From Gammaproteobacteria bacterium HGW-Gammaproteobacteria-1 (lineage in GTDB: Bacteria; Pseudomonadota; Gammaproteobacteria; Thiohalomonadales; Thiohalomonadaceae): DNA of 64,000 nt. The DNA lies in assembly GCA_002840095.1 (NCBI GenBank), contig PGZL01000004.1, positions 310,001 through 374,000 on the forward strand, in the 5' to 3' direction. The notes under the pieces were generated by a model. The model did not search any database and was not told the origin of the DNA. It saw nothing but the letters and a program-made list of their open reading frames with translations. The stretch's first letter is position 1. The number at the start of each line of letters is the position of its first letter. Positions 17,353 to 27,081 of the stretch are shown piece by piece. The translations under genes and the position numbers were made by a program.

Positions 17353-18447
17353 CTAGGAGGCCTTGCGCGTGCCGGCGCTCCACCAGATGCGGCAGGCCCC
17401 CTCGTCGGACACCATGCACGGGCCGATGGGGCTGCGCGGGGTGCAGGGCTGGCCGTACAGCTTGCAGGCGGTGGGATAGATCTTGCCCAGCACCACGCGG
17501 GCGCAGTCGCAGCCGGGCGGCATCTCGCCGGCGCGACGGCGCTGCTCGGCGCCGTGGTCGGGAAAGTGTTCACGGACGTCGTGGCGGCGCAGCTCGCCCT
17601 TGAGGTGGTAGCCGGAGGCGGGAATGGAACCGACCCCGCGCCAGGGGGCATCGTCCACCGCGAAGCTGGCCGCAAGCATGCGCCGCGCCGCGGGATTGCC
17701 TTCCGGCCGGACCACTTCCGGATAGCAGTTGTCGAGAAAGGCCTGGCCTTCCAGTTTCTGGCGGATCACCGAGTAGAAGGCTGCCAGCAGGCTTTCCGGG
17801 CCGAAGCCGGCCACTGCCGCCGGCAGCTTGTGTTTTTCCGGCACGAACAGCCATTCGTCCGCGCCCATGACCGCGGACACGTGACCGGGGGCGATGAGCG
17901 CATCGAAGCCCGGCGTCTCCGCATCCAGCAGCATGGCCACCGCCGGCCAGGTGAGGCGGCCGGCCATGACCAGCAGCAGGTTGTCGGGGGCGCCTTCCTG
18001 CAACAAGGCCGCCAGGGGCGCGGTGGTGGTTTCAAAACCGGCGGCGAGAAACACCACCGGGCGGTCCGGGTTGTCACGGGCGATTGCTGCCGCCTCCAGC
18101 GGCGAGGCGACGGGACGGATGTCGGCGCCCAGGGCGCGTGCCTCTTCCAGCGTGCGCACCTCGTCCTTGGGCACGTTCACCGGGACCCGCAGCATGTCGC
18201 CATAGGCCACGACGATGGCCTCGTCGCGCAGGCCGTGCTGGATGGCGGCGTATATGGCTTCCTCCGGGCAGATGCACACCGGGCAGCCGGGGCCGGGTAT
18301 GAGTTCCACCTGCGGCGGCAGCACGCCGCGCAGGCCCGCTGTGGTGATGGAGCGCTCGTGGCCGCCGCACACGTTCATGATGCGCACCGGGCCGTTCAGG
18401 GGCAGGGCGTGGATACGGTCGAGCCAGTCGCGGGCGCTACGCTGCAT
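17353..18447 (-). CDS. hypD: HypD hydrogenase maturation protein
   Basis: HypD is the Fe-S scaffold on which, with HypC, the Fe(CN)2CO group of NiFe hydrogenases is assembled. The 364 residues include MNVCGGHE with the essential Cys27, PGPGCPVCICP, FLAAGFETTTAP and the C-terminal cysteines that hold the [4Fe-4S] cluster (PPGCDCARVVLG, CKLYGQPCTPRSPIGPCMVS). It is the last gene of the hypCABD order, separated from hypB by a CGCAGAGACG hairpin. Confidence 0.97.
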   Translation of the reverse strand: MQRSARDWLDRIHALPLNGPVRIMNVCGGHERSITTAGLRGVLPPQVELIPGPGCPVCICPEEAIYAAIQHGLRDEAIVVAYGDMLRVPVNVPKDEVRTLEEARALGADIRPVASPLEAAAIARDNPDRPVVFLAAGFETTTAPLAALLQEGAPDNLLLVMAGRLTWPAVAMLLDAETPGFDALIAPGHVSAVMGADEWLFVPEKHKLPAAVAGFGPESLLAAFYSVIRQKLEGQAFLDNCYPEVVRPEGNPAARRMLAASFAVDDAPWRGVGSIPASGYHLKGELRRHDVREHFPDHGAEQRRRAGEMPPGCDCARVVLGKIYPTACKLYGQPCTPRSPIGPCMVSDEGACRIWWSAGTRKAS

Positions 18448-18463
18448 GGGAGAAATTCCAGAA

Positions 18464-18612
18464 CCTGGCGCAGAGACGCGGAGGCGCGGAGGAAATGAGA
18501 TGAATAATCGGCTCTATCCTGCGGCGGCGCACGATGGTGATCCTTGGTGCAGGGACAGCATGAACAGAATGCCTCCAATCCTCAGCGTCTCTGCGTCTCT
18601 GCGGCAAAAAGG
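18464..18612. repeat. CGCAGAGACG-family hairpin between hypB and hypD
   Basis: The left arm at 18464-18492 (GGCGCAGAGACGCGGAGG) pairs with the right arm at 18578-18612 (CAGCGTCTCTGCGTCTCTGC). The spacer is about 85 bases. It fills the only large gap in the hyp operon and may lower hypD expression or define an mRNA end. Confidence 0.7.
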
Positions 18613-18618
18613 TTTGCT

Positions 18619-19416
18619 TCATTTCAACACGCCGCTCAGTTTGGGGGCAGCACGGAATTTCTGTCGTGCCTCGCGCCGTGCCGCGATTTCCGCGCGCAGC
18701 CAGTCCAGCCAGTCCTGGAGGCCGGCGCCCTTGCGGGCGGACAGTTGCAGTACCGGGGCGGCGTTGGCCAGCCGGCGCAGGTGCTGTTCGGCGCGGGCCG
18801 GGACGAAGTCGTCCAGTACCGCGAGCAGGTCGGACTTGGTGAGCAGCAGCAGATCGGCGGCGCGGAACATCACCGGGTACTTGGCCGGTTTGTCGTCGCC
18901 CTCGGTGGTGGAGAGCAGCACCACGTTGCGGTGGTGGCCGAGATCGAAGCTGGCGGGGCAGACCAGGTTGCCGACGTTTTCGATGAACAGCAGATCAATC
19001 TGTGACAGATCCAGGTGGTGCAGCGCGTCGTGCACCATGTGGGCATCGAGATGACAGGCGCTGCCGGTGGTGATCTGGATGGCCGGCACGCCATGGGCGC
19101 GGATGCGTTCGGCGTCGTTCTCCGTTTCCAGGTCGCCCTCGATGACGGCGATGCGCAGCTCGTCCTTCAGCGCCGCGATGGTGGCCTCCAGCAGCGCGGT
19201 CTTGCCCGCGCCCGGAGAGGACATCAGGTTCACCGCCAGCACGCCGTGCTTGTCCAGATGGTCACGGTTATGCGCCGCCTGCCTGTCGTTTTCCGACAGC
19301 AGGCCGTGCAATACGTCCACCGCCGCCTTGCCGTCGGCGCTGTGGGCCAGTTTGCCGCCGGCCTCGACGAGGTGCTTGTTGCCGGGGGTGATGTTACAGC
19401 CGCAGGTGTCGCACAT
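18619..19416 (-). CDS. hypB: HypB nickel-insertion GTPase
   Basis: HypB is the GTPase that, with HypA, delivers nickel to the hydrogenase large-subunit precursor. The 265 residues begin with MCDTCGCN, the high-affinity N-terminal nickel motif. There is no long His-rich stretch after it, so storage capacity is probably low. The G domain has SSPGAGKT (66-73), EGDLETENDAERI, NVGNLVCPASFDLG with the metal-site Cys, and LLTKSDLL. It lies between hypA and hypD. Confidence 0.97.
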   Translation of the reverse strand: MCDTCGCNITPGNKHLVEAGGKLAHSADGKAAVDVLHGLLSENDRQAAHNRDHLDKHGVLAVNLMSSPGAGKTALLEATIAALKDELRIAVIEGDLETENDAERIRAHGVPAIQITTGSACHLDAHMVHDALHHLDLSQIDLLFIENVGNLVCPASFDLGHHRNVVLLSTTEGDDKPAKYPVMFRAADLLLLTKSDLLAVLDDFVPARAEQHLRRLANAAPVLQLSARKGAGLQDWLDWLRAEIAARREARQKFRAAPKLSGVLK

Positions 19417-19419
19417 AGA

Positions 19420-19444
19420 GGCAGATCCAAGTTACAAGTTAAAA
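19420..19444. repeat. ACTTGTA-family heptamer remnant between hypA and hypB
   Basis: GGCAGATCCAAGTTACAAGTTA contains about three AAGTTAC-type units of the same family as 26172-26346. It occupies the short hypA-hypB gap. Confidence 0.55.
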
Positions 19445-19446
19445 AA

Positions 19447-19794
19447 TCAAGACTTTGTCAACTCGACGCTTGCCAATAACAATTCATCGCCGCTGACCAA
19501 TTGCGTGTGCCAGTCGCCGCAGACGCCGCAGATGAGGCGATTGGGTGCGGCGGCGGTTTCGGCGCCGCAGTTCTTGCAGCGCACCACCAGCGGCAATTCC
19601 TCGATCACCAGTTCCGCGCCGGCGGCGACGGTGCCGGCGCAGGCGATGGGGAAGGCGTCCTGCAACAGCCTCGACTCAATCCCGGCCAGGGGGCCGATGC
19701 GCAGTATCACCCTATCCACGCGCTGCGCATTGTTGTCCCGCGCCACGTTTTCCACCTGTGCCAGCAGGGCCTGGCACACGGACAGTTCATGCAT
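19447..19794 (-). CDS. hypA: HypA nickel/zinc metallochaperone
   Basis: A 115-residue metallochaperone that begins MHELSVCQALL, with the nickel-binding His2. It carries a Cys4 zinc site (CKNC and CGVC). With HypB it inserts nickel into the hydrogenase large subunits. The ATG lies 8 bases inside the hypC gene, so translation is coupled. The size and both metal sites are complete. Confidence 0.97.
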   Translation of the reverse strand: MHELSVCQALLAQVENVARDNNAQRVDRVILRIGPLAGIESRLLQDAFPIACAGTVAAGAELVIEELPLVVRCKNCGAETAAAPNRLICGVCGDWHTQLVSGDELLLASVELTKS

Positions 19795-20017
19795 CCGATT
19801 CCGCCAGTATCTGGTCGAACAATTCCCAGGAACTGCGCGCGTCTTCCTCGCTGACCTTCTGAATGGCATAGCCGACATGGACGATGACGTAGTCGCCGAT
19901 GGCCGGCGTGTCGTCCTGCAGCATGAACAGGCTGATGTCGCGTTCCACACCCTTGGCGGCGGCCCGGGCGGTATAGCCGTCGATACCGAGTATTTGCATG
20001 GGAATGCCGAGGCACAT
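19787..20017 (-). CDS. hypC: HypC chaperone
   Basis: A 76-residue HypC/HybG-family chaperone that carries the Fe(CN)2CO unit with HypD and binds the large-subunit precursor. It starts MCLGIPMQI, whose Cys2 after Met removal is the essential residue. GDYVIVHVGYAIQKVSEEDA is the typical core. It is the first gene of hypCABD. A sigma-70-like promoter lies 30-58 bases upstream. Confidence 0.96.
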   Translation of the reverse strand: MCLGIPMQILGIDGYTARAAAKGVERDISLFMLQDDTPAIGDYVIVHVGYAIQKVSEEDARSSWELFDQILAESDA

Positions 20018-20046
20018 GGTGAACGTTCCGTGACGGATGTCGCTGG

Positions 20047-20075
20047 AGTATAGCCACATCATCCCGCCAACCCAA
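20047..20075 (-). promoter_or_regulatory. Putative sigma-70 promoter of hypCABD
   Basis: On the minus strand TTGGGT (20070-20075) and TATACT (20047-20052) are 17 bases apart. The predicted transcript would start about 25 bases before the hypC ATG. Confidence 0.4.
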
Positions 20076-20168
20076 ATACCGTGTTTACACCCTCGCCAAA
20101 TGGTAGTAGTTGTGCCTATAGTTAGGCGTCAAACACAACAACCATAATGACACCACACGGGGCATTAC

Positions 20169-20636
20169 ATGACCACAGTCGTGCTGGGCGTAGGGAATAC
20201 CCTGCTTACCGATGAGGGGGTAGGGGTGCATGTGGTGGAGCGTCTGCGCCTCCACCATGCCGGTGTTGAGGACGTCGAATACCTGGACGGCGGCACCCTC
20301 AGCTTCACCCTGGCCGGTCCCATGGCGGAAGCCGATCAACTCATCGTCATCGATGCCGCCGAGCTCAAGGCGGCCCCCGGCACCGTCACCCTGTTCGAAA
20401 ATGAAGCGATGGACGACTACCTCGGGCGCGGCAAGCGCCGCAGCGTGCACGAAGTCAGTCTGCTCGACCTGCTGGCCGTCGCCCATCTCACCGATTCACT
20501 GCCGCCGCGCCGGGCCCTGATCGGCATCCAGCCGCAGGAGCTGGGCTGGGGGGATGCGCCCAGCGCCGCCGTGGCGGCCGCCATTCCCGCCGCCTGTGAA
20601 CTGACTCTCGATCTGATACGGAAGTGGCGGCAATGA
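20169..20636 (+). CDS. hupD: Hydrogenase maturation endopeptidase (HupD/HybD family)
   Basis: A 155-residue nickel-dependent protease that removes the C-terminal tail of the large subunit after nickel insertion. GVGNTLLTDEGVGVHVVE holds the conserved Glu/Asp metal ligand. DAAELKAAPGTV and GIQPQELGWG are family hallmarks. It is divergent from hypC and is the first gene of the group 1e hydrogenase cluster. Its TGA overlaps the next ATG. Its substrate is probably the large subunit encoded at 24405-26171. Confidence 0.94.
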   Translation: MTTVVLGVGNTLLTDEGVGVHVVERLRLHHAGVEDVEYLDGGTLSFTLAGPMAEADQLIVIDAAELKAAPGTVTLFENEAMDDYLGRGKRRSVHEVSLLDLLAVAHLTDSLPPRRALIGIQPQELGWGDAPSAAVAAAIPAACELTLDLIRKWRQ

Positions 20637-21079
20637 ACGGTTTGAACGGTATCGGCGTCAAGGTGGTCCACGTCGGAGGCAATGGCAATGCCCATGCGGT
20701 GCTGCGCGAAATCGAGGCACGGCTGCAGCTGCTGGTGGAGAAAGGCGAGGAAGGCAGCATCGACCTGTCCGGTCTGCCGCTGATGCCCGAGGACTACGAT
20801 CTGCTCGAAGAGACCCTGGGCGAAGGTGAGGTGGTGGCGGAAGTGCACAGCCTGGGGCCGACCCGGATCCATGAAACAGGTATTCCCGGTGTTTGGTGGG
20901 TGACCCACTACAACAGCGATGACGAAGTGCTGGCGGAGTTCATCGAGGTGGCCTGGTGCCCCGAGATACTGCTGACGCCGGAGGATGACGTGAAGGACGG
21001 GCTGGAGGCCTTGCGGGCCCGCCTGTTCGAGTTAAACCCGAAAAGTCCATTGGGGGGCGCGCCCTCGCTTGATCTTTGA
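20633..21079 (+). CDS. HupH/HyaF-like hydrogenase expression protein
   Basis: A 148-residue accessory protein with the C-terminal HupH domain signature (GPTRIHETGIPGVWWVTHY, EFIEVAWCPEIL). It is the short single-domain type, whereas rhizobial HupH is nearly twice as long. The family assists maturation or cofactor loading of uptake hydrogenase small subunits. The last 14-15 residues (LNPKSPLGGAPSLDL) are encoded by the left arm of the inverted repeat at 21032-21199, so the native C terminus may have been replaced by the insertion. Confidence 0.85.
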   Translation: MNGLNGIGVKVVHVGGNGNAHAVLREIEARLQLLVEKGEEGSIDLSGLPLMPEDYDLLEETLGEGEVVAEVHSLGPTRIHETGIPGVWWVTHYNSDDEVLAEFIEVAWCPEILLTPEDDVKDGLEALRARLFELNPKSPLGGAPSLDL

Positions 21080-21199
21080 ATCCACAAGGGGTTTTCTTCG
21101 GTCGGCAATACGGCCCAGTATTGCGCTCCCTCAGAAAAACCCTTGTGAATCCAAATTTCGGCGCGATCATCGCGCCCCCCAATGGACTTTCCGGATTAA
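21032..21199. repeat. 168-bp imperfect inverted repeat between hupH-like gene and hupS
   Basis: The arms of about 75 bases pair along most of their length: GTCCATTGGGGGGCGCG at 21044-21060 with its complement at 21172-21188, AATCCACAAGGG with CCCTTGTGAATCC, and GCAATAC with GTATTGC at the tip. The outer ends are TTAAACCCG and CGGATTAAA. The left arm overlaps the 3' coding end of the previous gene. It resembles a MITE or a processing hairpin, and no second copy is in the window. Confidence 0.8.
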
Positions 21200-21214
21200 A
21201 ACAGGAGGGTGGCC

Positions 21215-22300
21215 ATGCGTGATGAAACTCTGCTCGATACCCTGAAGCGCCGCGGCATCAGCCGGCGCGGTTTCCTCAAATTCTGCGCCACCACTGCCTC
21301 GATGCTGGCGCTGCCGCCGGCCATGGCGGCGGAAGTGGCCGCGGCCCTGGGCAAGGTGCGGCGCCCCGCCGTCATCTGGCTTTCCTTCCAGGAATGTACC
21401 GGCTGCACCGAGTCGCTCACCCGGGCCCACTCGCCCAGTATCGAAAGCCTGATCTTCGACGCCATTTCTCTCGATTATCACCATACGCTGCAGGCGGCCT
21501 CCGGTCACGCGGCGGAGGAGGCGCGCGAGCATTCGATGAAGCAGGACTGGGGCAACTACCTGCTCCTGGTCGACGGCTCCATTCCGCTCAAGGACGACGG
21601 CGTCTATTCAACCATTGCCGGCATCAGCAATCTGCAGATGCTGAAGGATGCCGCCGCCGGCGCCGCCGCGATCGTGTCGGTGGGCACCTGCGCCGCCTAC
21701 GGCGGGCTGCCCCATGCCAATCCCAATCCCACCGGCGCCGTGTCGGTGAGCGAAATCATCAAGGACAAGCCGATCATCAACGTGCCGGGCTGCCCGCCGA
21801 TTCCGGCGGTGCTCACCGGCGTCCTGGCGCACTACCTGACGTTCGGCGCGATCCCCGATCTGGACGATCTGGGCCGGCCCAAGGCCTTCTTCGGCGAGTC
21901 CATCCACGATCGCTGCTATCGCCGTCCGTTCTACGATCAGGGCAAGTTCGCCAAGACCTTCGACGACGAAGGGGCGCGCAACGGCTGGTGCCTGTTCGAA
22001 CTGGGCTGCAAGGGACCGACCACCCACAACGCCTGCGCCACCACCAAGTGGAACGGCGGCACCAGCTGGCCGGTGCAGTCAGGCCACGGTTGCCTGGGCT
22101 GTTCCGAGCCGGACTTCTGGGACGGCGGCAGTTTCTACAAGGCGCTGTCCACTCCCATCAGCCCGGTGACGGGCGCCGCAGCCGCGGCGGTTGCAATCGG
22201 TGCGGCGGCCGGCGTCGCCATCGGCCTGGCCAACCGCCAGACCAAGGCGGCGGCCAAAGCGGCACACCAGAAAGCCACCATAGCCGATCTGGAGAAATGA
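21215..22300 (+). CDS. hupS: Group 1 NiFe hydrogenase small subunit, Tat-exported
   Basis: This is the Fe-S electron-transfer subunit of a periplasm-facing uptake hydrogenase (HynS/HydS/HupS type). The 361 residues start with a Tat signal (SRRGFLK at 16-22, then a hydrophobic stretch ending AMAA). Proximal-cluster cysteines are in ECTGCTES and GTCAAYGG. Medial and distal cluster residues are in HDRCYRRPFYDQGKF, CLFELGCKGP and GHGCLGCSEPDFWDG. A C-terminal hydrophobic anchor lies near 310-335. AGGAGG is six bases before ATG 21215. It is followed one base later by isp1. Confidence 0.96.
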   Translation: MRDETLLDTLKRRGISRRGFLKFCATTASMLALPPAMAAEVAAALGKVRRPAVIWLSFQECTGCTESLTRAHSPSIESLIFDAISLDYHHTLQAASGHAAEEAREHSMKQDWGNYLLLVDGSIPLKDDGVYSTIAGISNLQMLKDAAAGAAAIVSVGTCAAYGGLPHANPNPTGAVSVSEIIKDKPIINVPGCPPIPAVLTGVLAHYLTFGAIPDLDDLGRPKAFFGESIHDRCYRRPFYDQGKFAKTFDDEGARNGWCLFELGCKGPTTHNACATTKWNGGTSWPVQSGHGCLGCSEPDFWDGGSFYKALSTPISPVTGAAAAAVAIGAAAGVAIGLANRQTKAAAKAAHQKATIADLEK

Positions 22301-22301
22301 C

Positions 22302-22961
22302 ATGAACGCGATGGATTTGTTGTTGTGGTCCAGGGGCCCCGGCCTGGGGATAGCCATCGGCATCTTTCTGTTCGGCATGGTGCTGCGCCTGTTCGAGATC
22401 TACAGTCTCGGCCGCAAGCGCGACCTGGCCCCGGCGCGCACGGGCGGGGAAGGTTCGGGCTGGCGCACCATGTTCACGCGCTCCGTTCCCGACCGCGCCC
22501 AGTTCAAGCGATCGCCCGTGGTGTTCACCACCGGCTACATCTTTCACATCGGCTTTTTTATCGTGTTGCTGTTCCTGTTGCCGCACATCGAGCTGATCCG
22601 TTCGATCAGCGGCCTCAGCTGGCCGGCGCTGCCGACGCCGGTGGTGGACCTCATCGCCGTCATCACCCTGATCGCCCTGATCGTGACGCTGATCTACCGC
22701 ATCATGGATCCGGTGCGGCGCCTGCTGTCCACCTTCGGTGATTATCTTGCCTGGACAGTGACCTTCCTGCCGGTGCTTACCGGCTATATGGCCTATCACC
22801 ACCTGCTGTTCGACTACACCCTGATGCTGGCGCTGCACATCCTGTCGGTGGAGCTGCTGTTGGTGGTGTTCCCGTTCACCAAGCTCACCCACATGGTGAC
22901 GCTGTTCATCTCGCGCTGGTACAACGGCGAGTGGTTCGCCCGCAAGGGCGTTGCATCTTAA
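22302..22961 (+). CDS. isp1: Isp1, cytochrome b-type hydrogenase membrane subunit
   Basis: A 219-residue integral membrane protein with five hydrophobic helices, related to NarI/DsrM-type cytochrome b. Candidate haem-ligating histidines are in FHIGFF, YMAYHHLLFDY and LALHILSVELL. It should pass electrons from the periplasmic hydrogenase across the membrane to Isp2 or the quinone pool. The order hupS-isp1-isp2-hupL is diagnostic of Isp-type (group 1e) hydrogenases of purple sulfur bacteria. That assignment is established knowledge; the electron path here is inferred. Confidence 0.9.
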   Translation: MNAMDLLLWSRGPGLGIAIGIFLFGMVLRLFEIYSLGRKRDLAPARTGGEGSGWRTMFTRSVPDRAQFKRSPVVFTTGYIFHIGFFIVLLFLLPHIELIRSISGLSWPALPTPVVDLIAVITLIALIVTLIYRIMDPVRRLLSTFGDYLAWTVTFLPVLTGYMAYHHLLFDYTLMLALHILSVELLLVVFPFTKLTHMVTLFISRWYNGEWFARKGVAS

Positions 22962-22975
22962 ATAGGGGGCCCACG

Positions 22976-24247
22976 ATGACTGCATCCCTGCAAAAAGGTA
23001 TCAACGCCCTGCGCGAAGTGCTCGACGCTCCCATCGCCAGCTATTTCTCCAGCTGCGTGCGCTGCGGCATGTGCGCCGAGGCCTGTCTGTTCTACACCGA
23101 AACCAAGGATCCCAAGTACACGCCGATCCACAAGGTGGAGCCGCTGCGCCGCCTGTGGGAACAGGAATACACGCTCACCGGCCGGGTGAAGAAGATGTTC
23201 GGCCTGTCCAAGCCGGTGACCGACGAGGAACTGGAGGAGTGGAGCCCGCTGGTGTACGACAGCTGCTCCCAGTGCGGCCGCTGCTCCATGGTCTGCCCGG
23301 TGGGCAACGACATCACCTACATGATCCGCAAGATGCGCGAGGGCATGGCCATCTCCGGCCACGCGCCGGAAGGGGTCATCGGGGCCACCAAGCGTACCAT
23401 CGAGTTGGGTAGCCCCATGGGCATCAAGCTGCCGGCGCTGCAGACGCAGATCAGCAAGCAGGAGGCCGAGACCGGCCTGACCATCCCCATCGACGTGCAG
23501 GGCGCCGATTACATGGCGCTGTTGTCGTCCATGGAGATCATCAACTTCCCCGAGTACCTCGGTGCCCTGGCCAAGATATTCCACAATGCAGGCGTGAGCT
23601 GGACGTTGTCGTCGGAGGCCTTCGAGGCCACCAACTCCGGCATCCAGATCGGCGTGGCCGATCTGGCAAGAGACATCGTGATGCGTATCGTCACCGCGGC
23701 GGAAAAGCTCAAGGTGAAAAGCGTCATCAGTCCCGAGTGCGGCCATGCCTTCACCGCACTGCGCTGGGAGGGGCCGAACCTCATCGGCCGTCCCTACGGC
23801 TTCAAGGTGGTGCACATCCTGGAACTGCTCGACGAGCTGCGCAGCGCCGGCAAGTTGAAGACCACCGGCAAGGAGAGCGAGGCGCTGACCTATCACGACC
23901 CCTGCCAGATTGCTCGGCGCGGCGGTGTGGTGGAACAGCCGCGGCGCCTGCTGGGTGACGTGGCGGCGGATTTCCGCGAGATGTCCGATCCCGGGGTGTG
24001 GAACTGGTGTTGCGGCGGCGGCGGCGGCGTCAGCGCCAACGATCGGGCCGAGCACCTGCGCCTGACCGCCTTCAAGCGCAAGAAGGCGCAGCTGGATGCG
24101 CTGGGGGTGGAAACCATGGTCACCGCCTGCGCCAACTGCCGCATCGTGCTGGAAGAAGGTCTCGAACACTACAACATGAACGTCAAAGTGGTCGGCCTCA
24201 CCGAACTGGTGGCTGAGCATCTGGTTGAACAGGAGGCCGGTAAATGA
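22976..24247 (+). CDS. isp2: Isp2, HdrD-like Fe-S / CCG domain subunit
   Basis: A 423-residue cytoplasmic Fe-S protein resembling heterodisulfide reductase HdrD. Two [4Fe-4S] motifs, CVRCGMCAEAC (C27, C30, C33, C37) and CSQCGRCSMVC, are followed by two CCG-type segments (CGHAF through HDPCQIARRGG to CCGGGG, and CANCRI). It is the electron acceptor partner of Isp1. The ATG at 22976 is preferred because the product starts MTASLQKGIN, as expected, and an in-frame GTG further upstream lies inside isp1. Confidence 0.92.
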   Translation: MTASLQKGINALREVLDAPIASYFSSCVRCGMCAEACLFYTETKDPKYTPIHKVEPLRRLWEQEYTLTGRVKKMFGLSKPVTDEELEEWSPLVYDSCSQCGRCSMVCPVGNDITYMIRKMREGMAISGHAPEGVIGATKRTIELGSPMGIKLPALQTQISKQEAETGLTIPIDVQGADYMALLSSMEIINFPEYLGALAKIFHNAGVSWTLSSEAFEATNSGIQIGVADLARDIVMRIVTAAEKLKVKSVISPECGHAFTALRWEGPNLIGRPYGFKVVHILELLDELRSAGKLKTTGKESEALTYHDPCQIARRGGVVEQPRRLLGDVAADFREMSDPGVWNWCCGGGGGVSANDRAEHLRLTAFKRKKAQLDALGVETMVTACANCRIVLEEGLEHYNMNVKVVGLTELVAEHLVEQEAGK

Positions 24248-24266
24248 ACCTCAAATATCTTATCGG

Positions 24267-24387
24267 GTCCGCAAATGAACGCGAATGTACGCGAATCAGG
24301 GAAAAGGTTCAGGTTGCGGTGCAGCGGCGTTGCCACGTGGTGTTTGATTTAGTGAATATTCGCGTTTATTTGCGTTCATTCGCGGAC
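24267..24387. repeat. CGCGAATGAA-family hairpin between isp2 and hupL
   Basis: The arm at 24267-24298 (GTCCGCAAATGAACGCGAAT onward) pairs with 24353-24387 (ATTCGCG...TTGCGTTCATTCGCGGAC) across a 54-base spacer. The arms consist of roughly ten-base units CGCGAATGAA/CGCAAATAAA. The hairpin lies inside an operon whose products are needed in equal amounts. Confidence 0.75.
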
Positions 24388-24404
24388 TGATTGAGGGTTT
24401 TAAT

Positions 24405-26171
<1,767 letters not shown>

Positions 26172-26346
26172 GGCAGATACAAGTTGCAAGTTACAAGATA
26201 CAAGTGGATGAACTCGCTGCGCTCGTGCTGTATTTGAATTCAAATAGCCGTGCGCGCAGCGCACACTTCGCAACTTGTCACTTGTATCTGCCTTTCACTT
26301 GTAACTTGTAACTTGTAACTTGTAACTTGTAACTTGTAACTTGTAA
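26172..26346. repeat. ACTTGTA heptamer hairpin between hupL and hupE
   Basis: The left arm GGCAGATACAAGTTGCAAG plus further units (26173-26206) pairs with CTTGTATCTGCC (26281-26292). It is followed by seven perfect ACTTGTA units at 26297-26345. The spacer has a TTTGAATTCAAA palindrome and an alternating GCGCGCAGCGC stretch. The array ends in TCTGCC/CTGCC like its relatives at 16706 and 19420. Confidence 0.8.
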
Positions 26347-26371
26347 CTGCCGTCAAAAGGAGGACAGTCCA

Positions 26372-26944
26372 GTGAAGATCCACCACATCATTACCGCCAT
26401 CGCGCTCATCGCCTTGCCCGGCATTGCCGCGGCCCATACCGGTCACGGCACCGGGGGCTTCGGTGCCGGTCTGTTCCATCCCTTCGGCGGCGTCGATCAC
26501 CTGCTCGCCATGTTGACGGTGGGCCTGTGGGCAGCCACGCTGGGCGGCAACGCCGCGTGGAAGGTGCCGACGGCCTTTGTCGCCATGCTGGTGACCGGTG
26601 CGGTGCTGGGACTTAACGGGATGCAGCTGCCCCTGGTGGAATCGTTCATCGCCGCTTCGGTGCTGGTGCTCGGCCTGGCCGTGACCCTGGCCTGGCGCGT
26701 ACCGGCCACGGCGGGCATCGCACTGGTCGGGCTGTTCGCCCTGTTCCATGGCCATGCCCACGGTGCGGAGGTGCCGGAGGCCGCCGCCGGCGCCCTGTAC
26801 GTGCTAGGCATGACGCTGGCCAGCATCGCCCTGCACCTCAGCGGCTTCGGCCTCGGCCACGCCCTCAGGCAGCGTCCCTGGCTGCTGCGCAGCGGCGGTG
26901 CGCTGGTGGCCGGCGCCGGCGCCTGGCTGGTGGTCGCGCTCTGA
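26372..26944 (+). CDS. hupE: HupE/UreJ nickel permease
   Basis: A 190-residue membrane protein with a cleavable signal (ending GIAAAHTGHG) and six hydrophobic helices. HPFGGVDHLLAM and HGHAHG are the histidine signatures of HupE/UreJ, a secondary nickel transporter family that feeds hydrogenase or urease maturation. GTG is the start, with AGGAGG about nine bases upstream. As the last gene of the uptake hydrogenase cluster, it most likely supplies Ni for both hydrogenases. Confidence 0.92.
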   Translation: MKIHHIITAIALIALPGIAAAHTGHGTGGFGAGLFHPFGGVDHLLAMLTVGLWAATLGGNAAWKVPTAFVAMLVTGAVLGLNGMQLPLVESFIAASVLVLGLAVTLAWRVPATAGIALVGLFALFHGHAHGAEVPEAAAGALYVLGMTLASIALHLSGFGLGHALRQRPWLLRSGGALVAGAGAWLVVAL

Positions 26945-26956
26945 CGCGCAGGGGGC

Positions 26957-27038
26957 GTAGGATGGGTAGAGTGAAACGAAACCCATCATGTGGCCAGACC
27001 GAAACGCGATGGGTTTCGTTGCGCTCTACCCATCCTAC
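26957..27038. repeat. GTAGGATGGGTAGAG-family hairpin
   Basis: GTAGGATGGGTAGAGTGAAA onward (26957-26988) pairs with 27006-27038 over nearly its whole length, with CGAAACCCATC matching GATGGGTTTCG. It closes the hydrogenase cluster and could be a strong terminator. This sequence type is common between genes in many proteobacteria. Confidence 0.8.
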
Positions 27039-27081
27039 GAGATGACGGGACTGAACATTTTTTACCGGTCAGGGAATTGAC

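Noticed and set aside
21032-21199. Inverted repeat as an ordinary Rho-independent terminator
   Set aside because: The arms are far too long and imperfect, no T tract follows, and hupS starts 16 bases later.
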